Shown here piece after piece: positions 43,272-51,099 of a stretch of DNA of 64,000 nucleotides. The translations under genes and the position numbers were made by a program. Below the pieces are notes generated by a model. That model made no database searches, was not told the origin of the DNA, and saw only the letters and a list, made by a program, of their open reading frames with translations. Origin of the DNA: Prolixibacteraceae bacterium (lineage in GTDB: Bacteria; Bacteroidota; Bacteroidia; Bacteroidales; Prolixibacteraceae); the NCBI GenBank assembly GCA_009773765.1, contig WTWZ01000008.1, forward strand, positions 1 through 64,000, written 5' to 3'. How positions within the stretch are numbered: the first letter of the stretch is position 1; every line of letters begins with the position of its first letter.

Positions 43272-43431
43272 AGCAAAGATGAAATGTAAAGTTGAAAATA
43301 TCAGAATTGACAAAATTAAAAAGAGTAGGCATCCACCTTAAAAATCACTCTCAAACACATTTAAAATTGAGAGAAAACTCAATTCAATAAAATCGAAATA
43401 ATCAGATTAATAAATATTAAAAAATAAAATT

Positions 43432-44190
43432 ATGAAAAGATCAATTGAAGACAAGCATGTTGCAAAAATTAAACAGATGCTAACCCAAAACTATAAAGTC
43501 AATAGCATCCGTGACTTTATGAAATTAAAATATGGAGTTTTTGTTTCAAGTGCACAGATACAAAGCATAAAAATAATGAATGCATATGTAACGGTAAACC
43601 CAGAATTGAATGATACTATAAGAAAAATCCACTCAAGTAGATTACACAAGGATGAAGCAGAAGTTATAGGTGACGTAAAATGGGCTTTAGCAAATGGTTA
43701 TTCGGACGATGAAATAATGAAATCTTATGAAGTGAGCGATTCTAAATTAAAACACATTAAGTATGGGTATATGCCTTATTATTCTATATCAACACAATAT
43801 AATTCCGCGATCGAAAAAAAATTTGCGAAAAGAAAAAAAGCCAACATTGATAGAAGAATGGTAGTAGCAATAAAAAAGGAATTCGTGGAAAAGAATGGAG
43901 ATGTATCGCTAAATGAAATTGCCGAAAAGCATAAAATTGAAAGTGCAACCGTGTCCACTATTTTAAATTTCAAATACTATAAAGAGTTCGGTAGATCGTT
44001 CAACACAAGAATCATTGGAATTAAGAAGCGGAAAGAAGCAATTAAAAAAGAAAAGGAAACAAGGAGAATTGAAGCAAAAATTGAAAAAGTAAAACAGCTT
44101 AACCAAGCTTTGCTACAAAAGAAAAATCAGATTGAAGAAAAATTGAAAGAGAGTAATGATTATTTAAAAACTCTCAAGAATGCATCTTAA
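43432..44190 (+). CDS. HTH-repeat and coiled-coil hypothetical protein, 252 residues
   Basis: Not recognised. It contains several resolvase-like or homeodomain-like HTH segments: HVAKIKQMLTQNYKVNSIRDFMKLKYGVFVSSAQIQSIK, DVKWALANGYSDDEIMKSYEVSDSKLKHIKYG, and VSLNEIAEKHKIESATVSTILN. The last ~70 residues form a strongly charged coiled coil. Highly basic overall. The likely role is sequence-specific DNA binding by tandem HTHs. The upstream shared leader suggests it may be regulated with, or may regulate, the 39565 and 40574 genes. ATG at 43432. Confidence 0.65.
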   Translation: MKRSIEDKHVAKIKQMLTQNYKVNSIRDFMKLKYGVFVSSAQIQSIKIMNAYVTVNPELNDTIRKIHSSRLHKDEAEVIGDVKWALANGYSDDEIMKSYEVSDSKLKHIKYGYMPYYSISTQYNSAIEKKFAKRKKANIDRRMVVAIKKEFVEKNGDVSLNEIAEKHKIESATVSTILNFKYYKEFGRSFNTRIIGIKKRKEAIKKEKETRRIEAKIEKVKQLNQALLQKKNQIEEKLKESNDYLKTLKNAS

Positions 44191-44275
44191 TCAAAATAAT
44201 CTTGCCAATACTGGCAAAAACAAACGACAAAAACAATTTGTAATTATTGATCTTAAACAATTTAAATAAAATAAT

Positions 44276-44989
44276 ATGATACTTGATACGATGAACGATT
44301 TCGAAATTCTTTCCGAAATCCAAAGGGATTACAGACTAATTGTTAATCGCAGCATTGACAGATATGCAAAAAACTACGATAAAATCAGAAGGAATAGCTG
44401 CATTTCGAAAGATGCGGAATTTCCAAAATGTTTTGAAGTAAGAACTCATGCAAAAAATGACTGGATATTAATTTTAAGCAAGGCACCAGCAGAAAATAAG
44501 TATAAAGGGCTTGATTCAATAAGTTATTGCTTTCTCGTATATTACTACACAAAAGTTGGAATTCGTGTTTTCAAAGTTGATATTCAATATGGTACTGCAG
44601 CCTTTAACGCTCATTTTTTTTCAAGATATAACGAAAGATTGAATCTTGGACTTATAAATACTTTAGACAAAGTGAAACATTATTTCTGCAATAATAGCTA
44701 TGCTATAGGCCAAATAAAGGATAATAATTCAGCATTTAATGTTATCGGAAAATGCAAGGATGGATTTCGACTGGGCTGTTATTTGGGAAATAAGCCTTGG
44801 ATCATCTATAAAACCTTTATCAGTAATTCAATGACATCTGAAGAACACGAAGAAATCGGGAGTGAATTAATTAATTCATTAAGACAACAAATTGAATCTG
44901 AATTGGTTAAAAAAGACTTCGATAAGGATAAGTATTATTACATGGCAGATGTCTATAAGGGAATCATTCCAAATAAGTCTGCAGCATAA
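44276..44989 (+). CDS. Hypothetical protein, 237 residues
   Basis: Not recognised. Soluble, alpha/beta, rich in tyrosine and lysine. The first ~150 residues (FEVRTHAKNDWILILSKAPAENKYKGLDSISYCFLVYYYTKVGIRVFKVDIQYGTAAFNAHFFSRYNERL) look like a compact domain with a possible H-x-x-x-R-x-x-E-like active site (HFFSRYNERL). It follows the HTH protein by 85 bases and precedes the zinc-finger gene by 56, probably one transcript. Confidence 0.6.
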   Translation: MILDTMNDFEILSEIQRDYRLIVNRSIDRYAKNYDKIRRNSCISKDAEFPKCFEVRTHAKNDWILILSKAPAENKYKGLDSISYCFLVYYYTKVGIRVFKVDIQYGTAAFNAHFFSRYNERLNLGLINTLDKVKHYFCNNSYAIGQIKDNNSAFNVIGKCKDGFRLGCYLGNKPWIIYKTFISNSMTSEEHEEIGSELINSLRQQIESELVKKDFDKDKYYYMADVYKGIIPNKSAA

Positions 44990-45045
44990 CTATAAGTCGG
45001 ATTAAAATTAAAAACCTAAAATAACAGTATTAAAAATTTACAATT

Positions 45046-45570
45046 ATGGAATATAAAACTTATAAAACACAACTATACATCTATACCTGTGAAAAATGTG
45101 GAAATGAATTTTCTCGGAACTATCAATGCGAACCATTTGAATGTCATTCCTGCCACGGATATGGGACTTTTAAGGAAGAAAAAGTCAAAATTGATGAATT
45201 GCATCAATTTTGTCCGATATGCAAATCATATTTTAAAACTTCAAATCATTTAAATGAAGTATTTAGAAATGACGATCGGGCCAGATGGTTGGCAAATATG
45301 GTAATGCATTATAGGCACGATCATTTAATTTCTTGGGATAGTACTTGGGGAAGAAACGGTTATGCAAATCGTTTCCTTCCAAATGTCGATTATGACACTG
45401 AAAAGATAAAAGTAAATGAACGGGCCAAAAGGCAGATTTTAAGAAAATGCAAGAATTATTTGATTAAAAATGGTTTTAATGCGAATGATATTTTGAAATT
45501 GCAAAATACCGAACCTAAAACAACTGCCTTGTATGAGAAAATCCTGGGATATGATAAGAAGGCTGCATAA
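45046..45570 (+). CDS. Zinc-finger hypothetical protein, 174 residues
   Basis: Not recognised as a named family. Three CxxC pairs are visible in the first 65 residues: CEKCGNEF, CHSCHGYG and FCPICKSYF. There is also a histidine-rich HYRHDHLISWD, so one or two zinc sites are likely. The C-terminal part is basic. In the same orientation and close behind the 44276 gene. Possible nucleic acid binding. Island-type AT-rich codons. Confidence 0.65.
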   Translation: MEYKTYKTQLYIYTCEKCGNEFSRNYQCEPFECHSCHGYGTFKEEKVKIDELHQFCPICKSYFKTSNHLNEVFRNDDRARWLANMVMHYRHDHLISWDSTWGRNGYANRFLPNVDYDTEKIKVNERAKRQILRKCKNYLIKNGFNANDILKLQNTEPKTTALYEKILGYDKKAA

Positions 45571-45685
45571 GTAATCTTGATTATTTGTTTAAGAATTAAG
45601 CTTAAACGAAGAATTAGTCAAACAAGCGAAAATATTTCAAACCTTTTGAAAATCCTTCACTATGACTAAAATGAAACAAGTAATA

Positions 45686-45720
45686 GATGAGACTTTTCAA
45701 GTACACTGAAAAGTCTCATC
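45686..45720. repeat. Perfect 14-base inverted repeat
   Basis: GATGAGACTTTTCA (45686-45699) and TGAAAAGTCTCATC (45707-45720) are exact reverse complements around a 7-base loop AGTACAC. No T-run follows on the + strand. It may be a protein-binding palindrome, a recombination site or a small-RNA hairpin; it directly precedes a start-less reading frame. Confidence 0.85.
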
Positions 45721-45726
45721 GAAATC

Positions 45727-45963
45727 TATTAAAGTAAATTATCGTCAATTCAAAACCAAGTCACTCAAAAGACAAAATCCCATAGTAAAGGGTTCTATTG
45801 TTGGTTTTAAAAAAGGTAGAATTTATGATGTTAGATTACTCAGAAGTCCTATTTATTTGTTTCAAGTAAAGTTTTATGGTCCTTGTTGCTATACACAATT
45901 AACTGATTGTGAGTTTCAAACTTATTTTGAAGATTCAGTTAAATATGAGAGAAAAAGAATTTG
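45727..45963 (+). pseudogene. Coding-like frame without start codon
   Basis: From about 45727 an open frame runs to a TGA at 45961-45963 and encodes a plausible peptide: KVNYRQFKTKSLKRQNPIV, then KGSIVGFKKGRIYDVRLL and YLFQVKFYGPCCYTQLTDCE. No ATG, GTG or suitable TTG precedes the conserved-looking part. The upstream TGA is at 45707-45709 in the hairpin. It is either a remnant with a lost N-terminus or uses a rare start. Family unknown. Confidence 0.4.
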
Positions 45964-45996
45964 AATATTATTCAAAAAATTAAAAATTAAAGAATT

Positions 45997-46266
45997 ATGA
46001 AAACAGAAGAAAATGAAGTTATGAGAGATTTAAAAGAAATCATTAAGTATGTAAAAACATTGAATGCATATTATATCAGAGAAGGTTTTATGCGAGGTTT
46101 AAATTTACTATTTTTTAAGACAAAGGATGGTTGGGATTGTAATTTTGGTATTGATAGTCATTATAAATATCAAGTTTCCAATAGTAATATTTATACCAAG
46201 AAAGAAGTTTTAGAAAAATTAAATTATGAATTAAATTTTATAAAAGATAAATTATTAAAAAATTAA
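45997..46266 (+). CDS. Hypothetical protein, 89 residues
   Basis: Not recognised. Short protein with charged helices (MRDLKEIIKYVKTLNAYYIREGFMRGLNLLFFKTKDGWDCNFGIDSHYKYQVSN). No membrane segment or metal site. It starts with an ATG and is in the same direction as the neighbours. Confidence 0.5.
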   Translation: MKTEENEVMRDLKEIIKYVKTLNAYYIREGFMRGLNLLFFKTKDGWDCNFGIDSHYKYQVSNSNIYTKKEVLEKLNYELNFIKDKLLKN

Positions 46267-46277
46267 AGAATGAACAG

Positions 46278-46358
46278 CCCCGCTACAAGCAGATGGGGTA
46301 TCACAAAGGAATTAGTTCCTCTATTCGCTGCATGCTGCAGGGAACTAATCCCAAAGTG
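46278..46358. repeat. REP-like double stem-loop
   Basis: First, a hairpin CCCC...GGGG (46278-46298, loop GCTACAAGCAGAT). Then a longer pair: CACAAAGGAATTAGTTCC (46302-46319) with GGGAACTAATCCCAAAGTG (46340-46358), about 15 of 18 pairing, around a TTCGCTGCATGCTGCA loop. The element is GC-richer than its surroundings and has no ORF. It resembles interspersed repeats of Bacteroidota. The rest of 46359-46676 shows no gene. Confidence 0.65.
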
Positions 46359-46676
46359 ATTAGATAGAAAATATCTTCAAATGTATGAGGTTCCATCTCA
46401 ATTCAGAAAAACCATTCCTGATTTAAAAAATGATATTTTAGGAGAAAGTTGTGATGAAGAAAGAAAAGTTCCACTGAAATTTATTATCTGTTAACTTGCA
46501 GTCTGAAATATCTTCATAAATAACAATATTGTAGATATTTTCCCATCTGCCAGCCCCCCAGAGGTTTAACAACATTCCAAAATCAACAACCACAAAAAAA
46601 TGTTTATTATCCTATAAATGAGGAGGTTATTGATTTTTTTCTCCATATTTTCGCACCCGAATTTAAGTTTTCATAA

Positions 46677-47249
46677 ATGAATAAAACAAGTGATTATATT
46701 GAGTACGATGTGGCACTTAACCGAGGACTAAAACTTCTGAATGACAACAAAAAATGTATTATAGGTTTTTACATCATTTTCTCAATAAATGCTGGAACCA
46801 GAATTTCAGATACCTTAAAAGTTAAACACTCCGACTTACGAGGAGAAAAAGTCATTTTAAAGGAAAAAAAAACAAAAAAGGTTAGAGAGATTACCCTAAA
46901 CAAAGTTGTGAAGAATGCATATCATAAGTTGACTGAAAAATTGAATGAGATAAATTTCAAGTATGATGATAATGATTTTGTTTTTGTCTCGCAGAAAAGA
47001 ACTGTTTATTGCACACAGTCTATCAATGTCATTCTCAAAAAAATCTTCAACACAAAACAACTTCAAGTGTCGAGCCATAGTCTTCGGAAGTCATTTTCCA
47101 GAAAAATATATGAAAATATGGATCGTAGCGAGTATGCCCTTGTTTTGCTCTCCGATATTCTATCCCATAGCAACCTGGCTATAACTCGCAGGTATTTGGG
47201 TATCCGACAGGAAACTATAAGAAACGTCTATTTGGAATTGGAAACTTGA
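46677..47249 (+). CDS. Tyrosine recombinase, catalytic domain only
   Basis: A 190-residue integrase-family protein. The catalytic residues are visible as R42 in NAGTRISDTLKVKHSDL, a lysine in EKKTKKVREI, H134-x-x-R137 in SSHSLRKSFSRK, H164 in ILSHSNLAITRRYLG and the nucleophile Y173. A normal integrase also has an N-terminal core-binding domain of ~100 residues and often an arm-binding one; both are absent here. It might still act, as mini-recombinases do, but partners or sites are unknown. It is a candidate for the enzyme that integrated the region at the tRNA, although an intact integrase outside the window is as likely. Confidence 0.85.
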   Translation: MNKTSDYIEYDVALNRGLKLLNDNKKCIIGFYIIFSINAGTRISDTLKVKHSDLRGEKVILKEKKTKKVREITLNKVVKNAYHKLTEKLNEINFKYDDNDFVFVSQKRTVYCTQSINVILKKIFNTKQLQVSSHSLRKSFSRKIYENMDRSEYALVLLSDILSHSNLAITRRYLGIRQETIRNVYLELET

Positions 47250-47352
47250 AAATTCTAAAATCTAAAACAATTGCACAAAAAGTTTTCAGTTTTTAAATTT
47301 CAAAGTTTAATGCATAGAAATTGACCAATTTGTAATTATCACAACTTTATGT

Positions 47353-47538
47353 ATGAAAAATGATGAAGAATTAGGATATTTTTTGCTCATACCCGCAGAT
47401 CGGGCTCTCCTCCTTGAAGATGATGAATATGTTCTCATCTATGCAAAAAGTAAAATCCGACGGCCTGTGCTGCTTTATTACAAGCATAAAGGATTCGAGA
47501 AACACCTACGATATTTTAAAAAAATAATTTGGAATTAG
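47353..47538 (+). CDS. Hypothetical small protein, 61 residues
   Basis: Not recognised. Short, mixed: EELGYFLLIPADRALLLEDDEYVLIYAKSKIRRPVLLYYKHKGFEKHLRYFKKII. It looks coding, but the small size and the decayed sequence just after it make it uncertain. The interval 47250-47352 has no gene. Confidence 0.4.
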   Translation: MKNDEELGYFLLIPADRALLLEDDEYVLIYAKSKIRRPVLLYYKHKGFEKHLRYFKKIIWN

Positions 47539-47542
47539 GCTT

Positions 47543-47638
47543 ATGAAATCCGACGGCCTGAGCATATCGGCAATTGCTAAAAAAAATTAGATATCAGCAG
47601 AACCACAGTTTATCAATATTTGAATAGAGCTTTTTGAG
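47543..47638 (+). pseudogene. Frameshifted HTH remnant of a serine recombinase
   Basis: ATGAAATCCGACGGC opens a frame that reads MKSDGLSISAIAKK. One base of slippage in the following A-run restores KLDISRTTVYQYLNRAF before a TGA. Joined, this is the typical C-terminal HTH of resolvases (S-I-x-x-I-A-K-x-L-x-I-S-R-T-T-V-Y-x-Y-L). The catalytic domain is missing. The 47640-48078 interval that follows has only an inverted repeat (47754-47771 with 47783-47801) and no gene. Confidence 0.6.
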
Positions 47639-47753
47639 TTGTAAACAATAGAAGAATAGTTAGTTGGTCATCTGTGAGTTAAAATGTAAAAGTTAGCATA
47701 CCATGTTACAATTTACAATGTCAGATAAATTAAAATCAATTACTTTTTTTGTT

Positions 47754-47801
47754 TTCTTTTCAAATCCCCTCCCCAAATAAAAAGAGGGAGTTTGAAAAGA
47801 G
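47754..47801. repeat. Imperfect inverted repeat
   Basis: TCTTTTCAAATCCCCTC and GAGGGAGTTTGAAAAGAGA pair almost fully around a CCAAATAAAAA loop. It could be a bidirectional terminator or a remnant of an insertion end. Confidence 0.55.
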
Positions 47802-48078
47802 AATATGCTTCCATATTTATTCAAACTTAATTAAATTGTCTGTCAGATAAAGTCCCATTTTTTACATACTGGAATTTTTCTCCATTAACCGACAAACATC
47901 AATAAATAAACACCCGAAGGTATTTTATTTACCGCCAAAAATTCGCTGTTTACCGACACCTATGATTCACTAACAGTATTTCTATGTTTTATTAAAGGAA
48001 ACCGTGTAACCTTTGTACAAGTTTAAAGTCTATAAAGACGAAAACAAAGAAACAGAAACGTTATTAAAAACAGAAAAT

Positions 48079-48480
48079 ATGAAAACTACAATGAAACAAT
48101 TAGCAGCAGGAACATTTATCGCACTTATTTTATTAGTGGGGAATGTTAAAGCAGAAGGAACAGAAATAAAAGCCTCAAGCCATGAAAGCATCGAAACAAC
48201 ACTTCAGTTGGAAAACTGGATGACAAATGAAACAATCTGGAATACCAATGCTATAAACAATTCCGAATTTGTTCAGGAAACAGAAACAAATCTTGAAATT
48301 GAAAACTGGATGACCAACGATAAAGTTTGGAATTTAAACAACAGTTTTGTTGAAGAAACTGAAACAGGATTGGAACTTGAAAGCTGGATGACCAACGATG
48401 AAGCATGGAATACATAAAACGACAATATAGAACCAGAATTAACGGTTGAGTCTTGGATGACAGATAGCAATCTTTGGTAA
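48079..48480 (+). pseudogene. Exported WMT-repeat protein with an in-frame stop
   Basis: The ATG at 48079 opens a signal peptide (KQLAAGTFIALILLVGNVKA). It is followed by a repeat of the form L-E-x-E-x-W-M-T-N-D-x-x-W-N: LENWMTNETIWN, IENWMTNDKVWN, LESWMTNDEAWN. A TAA at 48415-48417 ends the frame, but the same frame continues with NDNIEPELTVESWMTDSNLW and a second stop at 48478-48480. The last repeat is thus separated by a nonsense codon. Either the stop truncates a 133-residue protein to 112, or it is a sequencing error. A longer TTG frame at 48013 adds 22 unlikely residues. Function unknown; small secreted proteins of this type occur in Bacteroidota. Confidence 0.7.
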
Positions 48481-48627
48481 GGGTTTGAAATAAATATATA
48501 GTTTAGTTTAGTTAGATTAAGGGAGGGTGTAAGAAATTACAGCCTCTTTTTTTGTCGTTTTCATAAACCCATTTGCCCAAAGTAGATTTATGGGTTTAAT
48601 TATTTATACTTTTTATTCTAAAAAAAG

Positions 48628-48813
48628 ATGAACTATATTTTTGATAATGAAGCAGAGTGGCGATTAACACCAGAAGAAATTAGAAGCGTTGAAGGTTTTG
48701 AAAATTCATCCGATGAAGATGTTGAACTTATTCAAAGCACATTGTCCTTAATGGCTCTGGCTTTTTATGAAGGATACTTAATGGAGCAAAACAAAGATTA
48801 CTTATTAAAATAA
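48628..48813 (+). CDS. Hypothetical protein, 61 residues
   Basis: Not recognised. Small acidic protein (MNYIFDNEAEWRLTPEEIRSVEGFENSSDEDVELIQSTLSLMALAFYEGYL), which could be a helical protein-interaction module such as an antitoxin-like or regulator peptide. It starts with an ATG. No partner gene is obvious. Confidence 0.5.
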   Translation: MNYIFDNEAEWRLTPEEIRSVEGFENSSDEDVELIQSTLSLMALAFYEGYLMEQNKDYLLK

Positions 48814-48950
48814 CAAAAGGCATCTAAATAATCCGAATCAGAACTCAACACATTTCGTCCGCTTACAAATGGCCAAATTAATATTGTAGCTAAAATATAT
48901 CAAGATAGGAAAGAAAAGGACTATTTCTTATTCGAAACAGCCCTTTCTAC

Positions 48951-49091
48951 TTAACCGACCTTAGCCCATCTTGTGTGATGGCACTTTGGACAAGGAGGAA
49001 GAGTATCTGAATCATCATCCAATCTGATTACTTCCCCGCAATTAACGCATCTGTACAAGCCTTTTCCTGGCTTTTCTCCTGTACTGTACAT
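48951..49091 (-). CDS. Zinc-ribbon small protein, 46 residues
   Basis: A short gene with ATG at 49091 and stop at 48951. It encodes MYSTGEKPGKGLYRCVNCG, then EVIRLDDDSDTLPPCPKC and HHTRWAKVG. Two CxxC pairs (CVNC and CPKC) make a rubredoxin-like zinc ribbon. Such 'zinc ribbon-containing protein' genes are common in bacteria. It lies 25 bases after the stop of the basic small gene and is in the same direction, probably one transcript. Regulatory or structural role unknown. Confidence 0.75.
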   Translation of the reverse strand: MYSTGEKPGKGLYRCVNCGEVIRLDDDSDTLPPCPKCHHTRWAKVG

Positions 49092-49116
49092 AAATTAAAA
49101 TTTAAACGGTTAATAA

Positions 49117-49248
49117 CTAACTACGTTTTTTGGTAGGACCAACTTTTACGGTTTCTGTAACTGTAGTCGAAGGTCTTCTCGTAGCTTCTTTACTTGGCAC
49201 AAACTGACCTGTGCTTGCATCCCGAACTCTTTTCGAACTTTTACTCAT
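49117..49248 (-). CDS. Basic small protein, 43 residues
   Basis: ATG at 49248, stop at 49117. The product is rich in K, R, S and T: MSKSSKRVRDASTGQFVPSK then EATRRPSTTVTETVKV. The D-A-x-T-G-x-F-V-x-x-x-x-A-x-x-x-P-x-T-T-V-T-E-T pattern matches a widespread family of tiny proteins of unknown function in proteobacteria and Bacteroidota, so it is probably a real gene. It runs divergently from the sigma factor at 49336 and directly upstream of the zinc-ribbon gene. Confidence 0.7.
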   Translation of the reverse strand: MSKSSKRVRDASTGQFVPSKEATRRPSTTVTETVKVGPTKKRS

Positions 49249-49335
49249 GATTTTAATTTTTAAATTATACTTTTATTATCAATTCAAATACGCAAAATGT
49301 TACCAACGCTTTTCGTATATAAATAGACAAATAGT

Positions 49336-50004
49336 TTGGATTGGAAAGAATTCGATACAGAAACGACTGAGGATTTGGTTCAATATATTAAATGGAAGAA
49401 CCAACCAGAGTACACCGAAGCAGCAAAAAATGCTTTTACTGCTTTTTGCTTTCGGTATAGAGGCGATCTAATAAAGAAATGCGAAATAATTTGTTCCAGA
49501 TGGAAATATGATATTGATGTTGCAATCGAATTAGCGAATAGAACTTTTTACAGATTCTGGCTAAAACCAAATTACGATGATAATAAAAGAAAAACAGCTA
49601 AGAATTTTGACGAAGGTGTTCTTTTATATTTATATGGCATTGCCAACAAAGAACTTATAAATATTTACAGAGAAACTAATGACCCAAGCCCTTATACGGG
49701 AGAAGAAGATATAGTGTGGGAATTTCCTGAAAATCTTGAAGATTTCAAACCTGAACGAAAGAAAGAACTGGAAGAAAGACGAGAGGTTATCGAAATGGCA
49801 TTAGGTCGATTAAGTCCCAAACACAAACCGATTTATTTGACATATCTGTTTAACGGTGTAAAAGACAAAAATCTCCCCCAGCATTTATTAATAAAATTGC
49901 GAGATGAACTTGGTCTTGGGCAGGGAACAATACGGTATTACAATAACGAAGCAAAAACAAGAATAAATGATTACCTGAAAATATGGGAGAAAGCAAAAAA
50001 ATAA
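49336..50004 (+). CDS. Sigma-70-type factor, island-encoded
   Basis: A 222-residue sigma-like protein. The N-terminal half (EAAKNAFTAFCFRYRGDLIKKCEIICSRWKYDIDVAIELANRTFYRFWLKPNYDD...VLLYLYGIANKELINIYRE) fits region 2. The C-terminal half (RREVIEMALGRLSPKHKPIYLTYLFNGVKDKNLPQHLLIKLRDELGLGQGTIRYYNNEAKTRINDYL) fits region 4. The start is a TTG at 49336; no ATG fits. Its stop overlaps the start of the next gene by 22 bases. The operon with an unknown protein and an ImmA/IrrE protease suggests a regulated sigma switch. Confidence 0.75.
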   Translation: MDWKEFDTETTEDLVQYIKWKNQPEYTEAAKNAFTAFCFRYRGDLIKKCEIICSRWKYDIDVAIELANRTFYRFWLKPNYDDNKRKTAKNFDEGVLLYLYGIANKELINIYRETNDPSPYTGEEDIVWEFPENLEDFKPERKKELEERREVIEMALGRLSPKHKPIYLTYLFNGVKDKNLPQHLLIKLRDELGLGQGTIRYYNNEAKTRINDYLKIWEKAKK

Positions 50005-50321
50005 TAACGGAAGACAATTTCCGTGAATGGCTTGCTTCTACAGGTAATTTATTTCCTGGGAACAAGTCAGAGTTAAACAGATTTGAAAAATTGTATTCTG
50101 ATTTTGATTACCATTTGGATGAAAGTTGTGTTGACCCATTTGCAATTATAAATGGTGATTTCATACCTAAAAGGATTAAAATAGAATTGCAAAATAGCGA
50201 CAATGACGTTTTCAAAATGGCTGCAAGAAACCTCGAACATCTTCCAGAGCATATTCTGAGTAAATTAAAAAAGAATCAAGATGGACTTCACTCAAAGAAA
50301 AAAGGAATCTCAGAACAATAA
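49983..50321 (+). CDS. Hypothetical protein between sigma factor and ImmA/IrrE gene, 112 residues
   Basis: Not recognised. Soluble, acidic to neutral: ESKKIITEDNFREWLASTGNLFPGNKSELNRFEKLYSDFDYHLDESCVDPFAIINGDFIPKRIKIELQNSDNDVF. It overlaps the sigma gene by 22 bases and the protease gene by 41 bases, so all three must be translated together. By position it could be an anti-sigma factor that the protease cuts. No transmembrane helix, so any such role would be in the cytoplasm. Inference only. Confidence 0.6.
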   Translation: MGESKKIITEDNFREWLASTGNLFPGNKSELNRFEKLYSDFDYHLDESCVDPFAIINGDFIPKRIKIELQNSDNDVFKMAARNLEHLPEHILSKLKKNQDGLHSKKKGISEQ

Positions 50322-51099
50322 AATTAAAGATTTAGCCAATTTTATTGCTGGTGATTTTATATATAATTCATCCATTGATTTAGATAGATTGGTTAATGAA
50401 GAGTCGATAATGTTGCACTATGACCACTACGAAAAGAGTTTTGATGGATTACTTATTTATGACAAAAGCAACTTTTTTATTCATTTAGATATTGATTCGG
50501 GGAACTTCAAAGATTCAAAACGTAGCCGATTTTCCATAGCACATGAGCTTGGGCATTATTTTATACCTGAACATCATCAGGCAATTATTAACGGTACATT
50601 CCCATTGCATCCATCAAGGTTTAATCCCTGCCAAAGAAATGAAATAGAAGACCAAGCGGATATCTTCGCTTCAACACTATTAATGCCTGGTTCAATTTTT
50701 AAAGAAGCCTGTTACAGACAAAAATTCTCATTGAAATTGATAGATGAACTTTCTGAAAGATTCAAAGTAAGTAAACTATCAACGTTTTTGCGGTTTACAG
50801 ATATTGATGCTGGAACATATCCAGTCATGATATTTTTCTTTCAGAATGGTTTTTTAAACTGGTTTAAAGCAAGTGATGATTTTCCATTTCGAAATGTACC
50901 TTTCAAAAGTAAAATTGGAAACCCACCACCCCCAACCAGTGCGATTGGCGAATTTTACTTAAAAAATGAATCAAAATTTAAAGATGTACAACTGGTTTAT
51001 GCAGATGATTGGTTTTGGGTCAACTCAACAATGAAACTTAATGAACAATGTTTTTACTCTGAATATGGTTACGATATAAGCGTAATTTGGCCTGATTAG
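50281..51099 (+). CDS. ImmA/IrrE-family metallo-endopeptidase
   Basis: A 272-residue zinc protease. The active-site HELGH is at 88-92 in FSIAHELGHYFIPEHHQA, and the third ligand is an acidic residue in NEIEDQADIFASTLLMPGSIFKEAC (family pattern E-x-x-A-x-x-F-A-xx-L-L-M-P). Known members cleave repressors such as ImmR in mobile elements (ImmA) or DdrO (IrrE). The N-terminal ~40 residues lack an XRE domain, so the target is in another protein. It ends the three-gene sigma operon and is the likely trigger of its switch. Confidence 0.9.
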   Translation: MDFTQRKKESQNNKIKDLANFIAGDFIYNSSIDLDRLVNEESIMLHYDHYEKSFDGLLIYDKSNFFIHLDIDSGNFKDSKRSRFSIAHELGHYFIPEHHQAIINGTFPLHPSRFNPCQRNEIEDQADIFASTLLMPGSIFKEACYRQKFSLKLIDELSERFKVSKLSTFLRFTDIDAGTYPVMIFFFQNGFLNWFKASDDFPFRNVPFKSKIGNPPPPTSAIGEFYLKNESKFKDVQLVYADDWFWVNSTMKLNEQCFYSEYGYDISVIWPD

